Assembly (NCBI GenBank): GCA_937902565.1
Contig: CALFMX010000128.1
Location: 1 to 5,829, forward strand
Direction of reading: 5' to 3'
Length of the DNA: 5,829 nt
DNA from: an uncultured Spirochaetales bacterium
GTDB lineage: Bacteria > Spirochaetota > Spirochaetia > Sphaerochaetales > Sphaerochaetaceae
The notes beneath the pieces are model-generated. The model did not search any database. It saw only the letters and a program-made list of their open reading frames with translations, and was not told the DNA's origin. Below, piece by piece: positions 1-5,489 of the stretch (positions within the stretch are counted from its first letter, which is position 1; every line of letters begins with the position of its first letter). The position numbers were made by a program, and so were the translations under genes.

Positions 1-357
1 GTTGACGACAGCCGGCCGGCCGGCGCGAACCTCGTCAAAGCTCGTCTGCCGGTCATCGAGGGTGAAGAGGGGGATATCGGGCATGACCGGGCCACGATCA
101 TCTTCATCCTCATCCGCCACGACCGCTTCCTCCACCTCTGCCGCCTCACGCTCACCAACGGGTGCCGGTGAAGCGCCCACCGCCATTGCCGCCGCGGCGG
201 TCTCCACCGTGGCAGGTGGGGTGTACTCTGCAAGGGTCGGCACGATTGAGACGGTCGGGGCGCTCTCCTTGAGCTTGCTGTAGGCGACTGCCGCCACAAC
301 GATGATGAGGATGAACGAGACGATGGTCACGATCAGGTTGCGTGTTTTCTTGTCCAC
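1..357 (-). CDS. TlpA/ResA-like membrane-anchored thioredoxin-fold protein (partial, C-terminus off left edge)
   Basis: 119 codons are visible from a GTG start, and the frame is still open at the left edge. Residues 1-6 (MDKKTR) are basic and residues 8-26 form one hydrophobic helix with no obvious signal-peptidase site, so this is probably an N-in membrane anchor with the rest in the periplasm. Residues 28-91 form a low-complexity Ala/Pro/Glu/Asp linker with an acidic run (DEDEDD, 82-87). From about residue 93 the sequence PDIPLFTLDDRQTSFDEVRAG followed by PAVVN matches the first strands of TlpA/ResA/AhpC-TSA proteins, in which the CxxC active site comes a few residues later; here that part is outside the window. 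The start is supported by a strong AGGAGG five bases upstream. Position directly after ccdA supports a role as a periplasmic thiol-disulfide oxidoreductase fed by CcdA. The substrate (apocytochrome c or other) cannot be told. The redox assignment is inference from the fold start and the neighbour. Confidence 0.75.
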   Translation of the reverse strand, partial: MDKKTRNLIVTIVSFILIIVVAAVAYSKLKESAPTVSIVPTLAEYTPPATVETAAAAMAVGASPAPVGEREAAEVEEAVVADEDEDDRGPVMPDIPLFTLDDRQTSFDEVRAGRPAVVN

Positions 358-362
358 AGGGA

Positions 363-369
363 CCTCCTA
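363..369 (-). promoter_or_regulatory. Strong Shine-Dalgarno overlapping the ccdA stop codon
   Basis: Read on the minus strand the junction is CTAGGAGGTCCCTGTG. The ccdA stop TAG (369-367) is part of TAGGAGGT, a near-perfect anti-SD complement, with five bases between AGGAGG and the GTG start at 357. A ribosome terminating on ccdA sits on the ribosome binding site of the next gene, which points to translational coupling of the two genes. It also decides the GTG start. Confidence 0.8.
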
Positions 370-1038
370 GAGAAAGAGTGCAGCGGGGTTGAAGCCGAGG
401 ACCAGGGCAATGCCGAAGGCCAGGAGCAGGATCCCGCTGACGATGCTGATAAGCTTTCCATGCTTTTTGATGGCAGTGAAGACCCCGTCCAGCTGCTCGA
501 TGAGCAGGGCTGAGAAGAGGAAGGGGATACCGAGGCCCATCGCGTAGAAGAAGAGGGTCGCCATGCCCTTGTAGAGCAGGTCGGCGTTGGCCGCCATCAT
601 CAGGGCAGAGCCGAGCAGCGGGCCGACGCAGGGGGTCCATCCAAAGGCGAAGACGATCCCGAAGAGCATGCTCTTGGGGATGTTCATGTTGGAAAGCCCT
701 TTCATCTGGAATCGGTGGTTCGAGGCAAGGGCGGGGATGAGGGCGAAGCCGAGGTTGTTCAGGGCAAAGAGGATCACCACCACCCCACCGATGCGGTTGA
801 ACAGGGAGAGGTGGCTGGAGAGGAAGCGGCCGACGGTCGTCGAGGCGGCCCCCATCGCAACGAAGAGGAGGGTGAATCCAGCCACAAAGGCGATACTGTT
901 CTTGATCAGCGTCCCCTTCTCACGCTCACTCTTGGCCACCCCGCCAGCGAGGTAGGAGAGGTAGAGGGGGAGGATCGGCAGGATGCATGGGCTTATGAAG
1001 CTGATGATCCCTTCTAAAAATGCGGTTAGATATGCCAT
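367..1038 (-). CDS. ccdA: CcdA-type cytochrome c biogenesis / thiol-electron transport membrane protein
   Basis: 223 residues, the normal size for stand-alone CcdA (the membrane core of DsbD). CcdA accepts electrons from cytoplasmic thioredoxin and passes them across the inner membrane to periplasmic thioredoxin-like proteins. Six hydrophobic segments are visible, at about 5-31, 43-66, 79-101, 124-148, 158-182 and 196-217. The two hallmark cysteines are present in Pro-Cys motifs: SFISPCILPILP (Cys18, TM1) and FGWTPCVGPLLG (Cys137, TM4). The ATG at 1038 is the only reasonable start: an in-frame TAG lies five codons upstream, and the protein begins MAYLTAFLEG just before the conserved SPC motif. 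No Shine-Dalgarno precedes it; instead a promoter -10 ends seven bases upstream, which suggests a leaderless message. It is followed by a TlpA-like gene, the usual partner. The family is certain; the physiological route (cytochrome c maturation or general thiol reduction) is inferred. Confidence 0.93.
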   Translation of the reverse strand: MAYLTAFLEGIISFISPCILPILPLYLSYLAGGVAKSEREKGTLIKNSIAFVAGFTLLFVAMGAASTTVGRFLSSHLSLFNRIGGVVVILFALNNLGFALIPALASNHRFQMKGLSNMNIPKSMLFGIVFAFGWTPCVGPLLGSALMMAANADLLYKGMATLFFYAMGLGIPFLFSALLIEQLDGVFTAIKKHGKLISIVSGILLLAFGIALVLGFNPAALFL

Positions 1039-1044
1039 TTGCCG

Positions 1045-1073
1045 AATATACTATTTTTTTTGGCAGTTCACAA
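1045..1073 (-). promoter_or_regulatory. Predicted sigma70-type promoter of the ccdA-tlpA-like operon
   Basis: On the minus strand, -35 TTGTGA (1073-1068, 4/6 to consensus) and -10 TATATT (1050-1045, 5/6) are separated by exactly 17 bases that include a run of eight A (1061-1054). A start about seven bases past the -10 falls at about 1038, the A of the ccdA ATG. This 64-base gap is clearly AT-richer than the coding sequence on either side. The call rests on sequence match only. Confidence 0.6.
1047..1052 (+). promoter_or_regulatory. Possible -10 element for the rightward operon, overlapping the ccdA -10
   Basis: TATACT (5/6 to TATAAT) reads rightward and shares four bases with the leftward -10. 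Initiation would fall near 1059 and give a leader of about 44 bases before the methyltransferase ATG. No good -35 lies 16-18 bases upstream (GGTTAG or a close shift of it), and there is no extended -10 TG. An alternative -35-like TTGGCA at 1060-1065 has only poor -10 partners. This is a weak call, made because the rightward operon needs a promoter and the gap is only 64 bases. Confidence 0.25.
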
Positions 1074-1102
1074 GAGTGGCGAAAATTGCTACAGTCACTG
1101 TC

Positions 1103-1879
1103 ATGGCCAAACGATCCGCCTCCCCCGATTTCGACTCCTTCTACCATGCGCTCTACGGTGAGCGTTGGCCTCGTTTGCGCACAGCCCTCCTCAAGGATCG
1201 GGACCCGGTCGCCCTCACCGACGGCTTGGTCCGCCCCTACTTTCTCGACGAGGCCTCCATCCTTGCCGCAAGGGCGCTCTCTGTACAGAGAGGGGAGCAG
1301 GTCCTCGACATGTGTGCGGCTCCCGGGGGCAAGACCCTGGTCCTCGCAACCGCCCTCGACGGGGAGGGGCAGCTGGTGGCCAACGACCGCTCGGCAAGCC
1401 GGAGGGCACGCCTGAGACGGGTCATCGCCGACCACCTTGATGAGCGGGCGCAGGCCACCATCACGGTGACGAGCCACGATGCGACCAAGTGGTCGCTCTA
1501 CGAGCAGGGCGCATACGACAAGATCTTCCTCGATGCCCCCTGCTCCAGTGAGCGTCATGTCCTCACCGATGCCAAGGCGCTGGGAGAGTGGTCCCCCTCC
1601 CGCCCACGGAGGCTGGCCACGACCCAATTTGCCATGCTCGCGGCCGCCCTTGAGGCGGTACGGGTCGGGGGGCTCATCCTCTACTCGACCTGCTCCATCA
1701 ACAGCGGGGAGAATGAGGGGAACATGGAAAAACTCGCCCTGCGCAGAGCGGGGCGCTTTGTCGAAGAACCCCTCGTTATCGAAGGGGCCGAGCGCAGGGC
1801 ATGGGGACAGATCATCCTCCCCGATTCAACTTCAGGCACGGGGCCACTCTACCTCTGCCTGATCAGGAGAACAGCATGA
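1103..1879 (+). CDS. Short RsmB/NSUN-family RNA (cytosine-C5) methyltransferase
   Basis: 258 residues. It would use S-adenosylmethionine to methylate carbon 5 of a cytosine in RNA (rRNA or tRNA). Visible motifs are SAM-binding motif I VLDMCAAPGGKT (67-78), an acidic ribose-binding position in ANDRS (93-97), motif IV LDAPCS (143-148, Cys147) and motif VI YSTCSI (194-199, Cys197). In m5C RNA methyltransferases the motif VI Cys is the nucleophile and the motif IV Cys aids product release; both are present. Classical RsmB is about 430 residues with an N-terminal NusB-like domain, and neither that nor a PUA domain is present. The N-terminal FDSFYHALYGERWPRLR, the DAPCSSERH form of motif IV and the C-terminal GPLYLCLIRR resemble, from memory, the NSUN3/NSUN4 subgroup. 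The ATG at 1103 fits where homology begins; no good Shine-Dalgarno precedes it, and an in-frame GTG at 1076 is a less likely alternative. The stop overlaps the next start (ATGA). The RNA target is unknown. Confidence 0.85.
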   Translation: MAKRSASPDFDSFYHALYGERWPRLRTALLKDRDPVALTDGLVRPYFLDEASILAARALSVQRGEQVLDMCAAPGGKTLVLATALDGEGQLVANDRSASRRARLRRVIADHLDERAQATITVTSHDATKWSLYEQGAYDKIFLDAPCSSERHVLTDAKALGEWSPSRPRRLATTQFAMLAAALEAVRVGGLILYSTCSINSGENEGNMEKLALRRAGRFVEEPLVIEGAERRAWGQIILPDSTSGTGPLYLCLIRRTA

Positions 1880-2997
1880 GCAGTGTCGCGATCACCCGGT
1901 GTGATTCCTATGACCAGAGCGAGGTCGACCACGCGGTCAGGACCATCTGCAAGGCGGCGGGGATGCCCGCCGTCGCCAACAAACGGGTGCTCGTCAAGCC
2001 GAACATCCTCTCAGACTCCAAGGAGGAGCTCGCCATCACCACCCACTCGGCGGTGGTACGGGCGGTTATCAGGCTGCTCAAGGAGGAGGGGGCGAGCGCC
2101 ATCTATGTCGGCGACTCCCCGGGCATCCATACCTCCTCCTTCACCCCCCGCCACTCGGGCATTTGGGACGTCGTCGTCGACGAGCAGGTCGAGTGGGTGG
2201 ATTTTTCCGCCAACCCCACCCCGACCAAGATCCCCTATACCCGCCTCAAGCGCCTGCCCATCGCGAGTATCGCCGGTGACGTGGACCTCATCTTCAACCT
2301 GCCGAAGATGAAGACCCACCAGCTGATGTATGCGACCGGGGCGGTGAAGAACCTCTTCGGCCTCGTCCCCAACCTCCACAAGAGCCCGATGCACGTCCAG
2401 TTCCCCACCCGCAGCCAGTTCGCCTCCATGATCGTCGGCATCGCAACGGCAGTCAAACCCGCCTTCAACATTATGGATGCCGTCATCGCCCTCGAAGGGC
2501 CCGGGCCCGCCAACGGGACCCCGATTCCCATGGGCCTCCTCTTGGCCAGCAGAGACCCGGTTGCCCTCGATTGGGCCGAGGCGACGATCATGGGCTACAA
2601 CCCCCTCGATGTCCCGATCGTCGAGGAGGGGATCAAGCGGGGGTTGGGAGAGCGCCCCTCCTCCTACCCCCTCCTGTCAGCCGAGGAGCTGGTCCGCCCC
2701 GCCTATGTCCGGATCGCCCTCCAGAAGAAGACCCGCTTCGTCCGCTCCCTGATCATCCCCCTGGTCTTCGGCCCCATCATCCGCTGGAACGTCAAACGCC
2801 AGCGCCCCGCCCCGGTCTTCCTCCCCGATCCCTGCATCCTCTGCCGCAAGTGCATCCAGATCTGTCCGGTCAATGCCTTGACGATGGGGGACAAGCGCAT
2901 CATCATCGATGAGAAGACATGCATCCGCTGCTACTGCTGCCACGAAGTCTGCCCAGCCGATGCCATCGTCATCAGAGAGCAAGGAGCGCGAGCGTGA
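1876..2997 (+). CDS. DUF362 domain protein with C-terminal two-[4Fe-4S] ferredoxin domain
   Basis: 373 residues, soluble, with no signal peptide or membrane segment. Residues about 35-270 carry DUF362 features: VLVKPNIL (38-45), VGDSPG (78-83), then IFNLPKMKTH followed by a GAVKNLFGLVP segment, and later DAVIALEGPGPANGT and a RDPVALDWAEATIMG stretch. The C-terminus holds two bacterial-ferredoxin motifs, C320-x2-C323-x2-C326-x3-C330-P and C349-x2-C352-x2-C355-x3-C359-P, each able to bind a [4Fe-4S] cluster. An extra Cys354 sits inside the second motif (CIRCYCCHEVCP). The enzymatic role of DUF362 is not established to my knowledge; electron transfer in the cytoplasm is inferred from the clusters only. 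The start is clear: AGGAG at 1865-1869, six bases before an ATG that overlaps the previous stop as ATGA. The stop overlaps the next GTG start. This architecture is common in anaerobic bacteria. Family assignment is secure, function open. Confidence 0.9.
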   Translation: MSSVAITRCDSYDQSEVDHAVRTICKAAGMPAVANKRVLVKPNILSDSKEELAITTHSAVVRAVIRLLKEEGASAIYVGDSPGIHTSSFTPRHSGIWDVVVDEQVEWVDFSANPTPTKIPYTRLKRLPIASIAGDVDLIFNLPKMKTHQLMYATGAVKNLFGLVPNLHKSPMHVQFPTRSQFASMIVGIATAVKPAFNIMDAVIALEGPGPANGTPIPMGLLLASRDPVALDWAEATIMGYNPLDVPIVEEGIKRGLGERPSSYPLLSAEELVRPAYVRIALQKKTRFVRSLIIPLVFGPIIRWNVKRQRPAPVFLPDPCILCRKCIQICPVNALTMGDKRIIIDEKTCIRCYCCHEVCPADAIVIREQGARA

Positions 2998-3476
2998 GCA
3001 CTGCCGATCTCTTCATCTCCATCCTCCTTGCCCTCGCCCCTATAAGCGAGTTGCGCGGCGCGATCCCCTATGCCTACTTCAGGGGCGCCCCGCTGGTGCA
3101 GGCCGCCCTCCTCGGAGCCGGGTTCAACGCCCTGATCGCCCCGATCGCCTACGCCTTCCTCTCCACCCTCCACCGCTTCCTCTACCGCCACCTTGCCTGG
3201 TACGTCTCCCTCTTCGACCGCTTCGTGGAAAGGGCACGCAGGAAGGTGGAGGCGAAGGTCGAGCGCTACGGCTATTGGGGGATCTTCCTCTTTGTCGCCG
3301 TCCCCCTCCCCTTCACCGGGGCATGGACCGGCACTCTCGGGGCCTGGGTGTTGGGCCTTGACAAGAAGCGGAGCCTTTTGGCAGTATTCGGCGGTGTTAT
3401 GCTCTCCGCCCTGATCGTCACGGCGATCATCGCCCTCGGCTTCACGGAGACCTCCATCTTCATCAAACACTTCTGA
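2994..3476 (+). CDS. Small multidrug-export family membrane protein (COG2426, Sm_multidrug_ex)
   Basis: 160 residues, an integral membrane protein. Hydrophobic segments lie at about 6-28, 34-58, 94-121 and 127-150, with a basic and charged loop (61-93, containing ERARRKVEAKVER) between the second and third. Two conserved motifs of the family are seen: APISELRGAIPYA (15-27) near the N-terminus and a PLPFTGAWTGTLGA repeat-like motif (104-117). Each is followed by small-residue helices, suggesting two inverted halves. The family name implies drug export, but the activity is poorly documented and should not be taken as demonstrated. The GTG start at 2994 overlaps the preceding stop (GTGA) and has AGGAG at 2982-2986, seven bases upstream; an upstream ATG in the same frame (2919) would overlap the ferredoxin cysteines and is unlikely. 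Only six bases separate its stop from the helicase, whose Shine-Dalgarno-like GAGGA starts within this gene's stop codon. Confidence 0.85.
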   Translation: MSTADLFISILLALAPISELRGAIPYAYFRGAPLVQAALLGAGFNALIAPIAYAFLSTLHRFLYRHLAWYVSLFDRFVERARRKVEAKVERYGYWGIFLFVAVPLPFTGAWTGTLGAWVLGLDKKRSLLAVFGGVMLSALIVTAIIALGFTETSIFIKHF

Positions 3477-3482
3477 GGAACC

Positions 3483-5489
3483 ATGGCCCTAGACTTGAAA
3501 CGCGAACTCAATAGCGAGCAGTACCGTGCTGCGACGAAGACAGACGGCCCGCTGCTCGTCATAGCGGGGGCCGGCAGTGGCAAGACGCGCATGCTCACCT
3601 TCCGCATCGCCCACATGCTCGAGGAGGGCATCGACGAGCGCTCCATCCTCGCCCTCACCTTCACCAACAAGGCGGCAGCAGAGATGGGGGAGCGCATCAG
3701 GGACCTTACGGGCAAACCGCTTGCCAAACTCACCACCAGCACCTTCCACTCCTTCGGCATGGGGGTGCTCAAGCAGTACATCCAGCACCTCGGCTTCCGC
3801 AACAACTTCACCATCTACGACGCCAATGACCGGATGGCCCTCATCAAGGAGGTCATCACCAACCTCGACTACGTGGTGGAGAGCTTTGACCTCTGGGAGC
3901 TCTCCTCCCTCTTCAGCGACGTGAAGACCGGACGCAAGAGCTTCGGGCCCAATGCATCACAGAAGATCCGGGGCCTCTATGAGGAGTACGAAAAGCACCT
4001 CAAGGCGTACAACGCCGTCGACTTCGATGACCTGATCACCAAGCCCTTGGACCTCTTCTCCTCCCACCCCGCAGTGCTGGAGACGCTGAGGACCCGCTAC
4101 ACCCACATCCTCGTCGACGAGTTCCAGGACACGAGCCTTGCCCAGTACCGCATCGTGGAGGCCCTGGCCCGCGAGAGCCGCAACCTCTGTGTCGTCGGGG
4201 ATGACGACCAGTCGATCTACAGCTGGCGCGGGGCGAACTACGAGAACCTGGTGATGTTCGAGCGCGATTTTCCCGAACGTGAGGAGATCAAGCTGGAGCG
4301 CAACTACCGCTCCACCGGCACGATCCTCGAGGCTGCCAACTCCCTGATCGTCAACAACAAGCAGCGCAAGGAGAAAAAGCTCTGGACCGAAGGGGGGCGC
4401 GGCTCGTCGATCCGCCTCATCCACCCGGCAAACGACGATGATGAGGCATCCACCATCGCCGACGAGATCATGCTCAGCCATAAAAAGGATGACCGTCCCT
4501 TCTCCGACTACGCCATCCTGGTGCGCACCAACAGCCTCCTTGATACGCTGGAGACCAAGCTCACCGAGCGCTCCATCCCCACCGCCGTCACCGGCGGAAC
4601 CTCCTTCTTCGACCGCAAGGAGATCCGTGACATCATCAGCTACCTGAAGGTGATCGCCAACCAGAGCGACGACATCAACCTGCTGAGGGTCATCAACACC
4701 CCGCGCCGCGGCATCGGGCGCACCACGCTAGAGCGCCTGAGAAGAGTGGCGGACGACCACAAATGCTCCCTCTTCACCGCGACCGAGATCATGGCCCGCT
4801 CGACTGATGGGCAGGTGCGCGAGGGCCTACGCCTTGCGGTTGCCCGTTTCTCCGCCCTCATCGCAGACTACCACCAGGAGCTCTTCTCGGGTAAGAGGCC
4901 CAAGCACATGGTGCTGCGCTCGCTGGTCGAGCACATCGACTACAAGGGGCACATCGAGGCGGAGCACCCCGACAACGAGGCGCTGGTCGCCTTCAAGATG
5001 AAGGGGGTCAGCCTCCTCTGTGACATGCTCTCCCGCTTTGAGCGTGAGAATCCCGCCGCCTCGATCTTCGACTTCATCAACCGCCTCAGCCTCGCCGGCA
5101 AGGAGGGGGACGATGAGGAGGGCGGCAAAGTCGCCTTGATGACCATCCATGCAGCGAAGGGCCTGGAGTGGGATACCGTCTACGTCGCCGGCGTCGAGGA
5201 TCGCTATATCCCCCACGCCCGGGCGATCGAGGAGGATCCTGCCAACATCGATGAAGAGCGGCGCCTCTTCTACGTGGCCATCACCCGGGCACGGCGCTCC
5301 CTGATCCTCTCATCATGCGAAAATCGACTGAGAAACCACATTGAGACCCCCTCTCTCCCCTCCCGTTTCCTCGAGGAGATCCCCAAAGCGCTCTTTGACG
5401 AGGAGGATCCTGCCAGAGAGCTCAGCGGTGATGAGGTGGTTGATAAACTGCGGCTGCTACGGGAGAGGCTGGGCCAACGAATTGGCTAG
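3483..5489 (+). CDS. rep: Rep-like superfamily 1 (UvrD/Rep/PcrA) ATP-dependent DNA helicase
   Basis: 668 residues, close to E. coli Rep (673). It would be a 3'-to-5' DNA translocase/helicase acting in the cytoplasm at replication forks or in repair. All SF1A motifs are intact: Q motif LNSEQYRAAT (9-18), Walker A AGAGSGKT (28-35, Lys34), Ia LTFTNKAAAEM (58-68), Walker B DEFQDT (212-217), motif III VVGDDDQSIYSWRGA (237-251), motif IV LERNYRS (271-277), motif V MTIHAAKGLEWD (553-564) and motif VI EERRLFYVAITRAR (591-604). The SIYSWRGA form, the TGGTSFFDRKEI segment with the following INTPRRGIG, and the short C-terminus without a long UvrD/PcrA tail favour Rep over UvrD/PcrA; this choice rests on remembered sequences. 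A GAGGA lies three bases before the ATG, a short spacing. It is the last gene of the operon, and its TAG stop shares CTAG with the convergent gene. Confidence 0.93.
   Translation: MALDLKRELNSEQYRAATKTDGPLLVIAGAGSGKTRMLTFRIAHMLEEGIDERSILALTFTNKAAAEMGERIRDLTGKPLAKLTTSTFHSFGMGVLKQYIQHLGFRNNFTIYDANDRMALIKEVITNLDYVVESFDLWELSSLFSDVKTGRKSFGPNASQKIRGLYEEYEKHLKAYNAVDFDDLITKPLDLFSSHPAVLETLRTRYTHILVDEFQDTSLAQYRIVEALARESRNLCVVGDDDQSIYSWRGANYENLVMFERDFPEREEIKLERNYRSTGTILEAANSLIVNNKQRKEKKLWTEGGRGSSIRLIHPANDDDEASTIADEIMLSHKKDDRPFSDYAILVRTNSLLDTLETKLTERSIPTAVTGGTSFFDRKEIRDIISYLKVIANQSDDINLLRVINTPRRGIGRTTLERLRRVADDHKCSLFTATEIMARSTDGQVREGLRLAVARFSALIADYHQELFSGKRPKHMVLRSLVEHIDYKGHIEAEHPDNEALVAFKMKGVSLLCDMLSRFERENPAASIFDFINRLSLAGKEGDDEEGGKVALMTIHAAKGLEWDTVYVAGVEDRYIPHARAIEEDPANIDEERRLFYVAITRARRSLILSSCENRLRNHIETPSLPSRFLEEIPKALFDEEDPARELSGDEVVDKLRLLRERLGQRIG

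Noticed and set aside
11..24. GCCGGCCGGCCGGC, a perfect 14-base palindrome
   Set aside because: It lies in coding sequence (an Ala-Gly-Arg-Pro-Ala segment) and is a simple GCCG/GGCC repeat in a GC-rich gene. There is no second copy in the window and no sign of an attachment or operator site.
152..640. Minus-strand open frame of 162 codons over ccdA and the TlpA-like gene
   Set aside because: It is an out-of-frame shadow of two well-supported genes on the same strand, with His/Arg/Pro-rich low-information sequence.
1054..1061. T8 run on the plus strand as a rho-independent terminator
   Set aside because: No GC-rich hairpin precedes it, the upstream bases are AT-rich, and no plus-strand gene ends here. 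It is better explained as the spacer of the leftward promoter.
926..1627. Long minus-strand open frame (233 codons) spanning the divergent gap and the methyltransferase
   Set aside because: It is antisense to a protein with clear catalytic motifs, its translation is Gly/Arg/Pro-rich with no recognisable domain, and it runs across the ccdA promoter and start. It is a GC-driven shadow frame.
2920..2952. Extra cysteine (Cys354) in the second [4Fe-4S] motif as an unusual cluster
   Set aside because: The four canonical ligands (349, 352, 355, 359) are intact and I recall similar extra-cysteine motifs in other DUF362 proteins, so it is probably a family trait.
2919..2993. Upstream in-frame ATG as the start of the COG2426 gene
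   Set aside because: It would add 25 basic, non-family residues and overlap the ferredoxin cysteine codons by about 80 bases, whereas GTG at 2994 has a well-placed AGGAG and the first conserved helix begins right after it.
2931..3470. Minus-strand open frame opposite the COG2426 gene
   Set aside because: Its composition is Glu/Gly/Asp-biased, as expected from reading the complement of a GC-rich membrane-protein gene, and it has no motif. The plus-strand gene has conserved motifs and a ribosome binding site.
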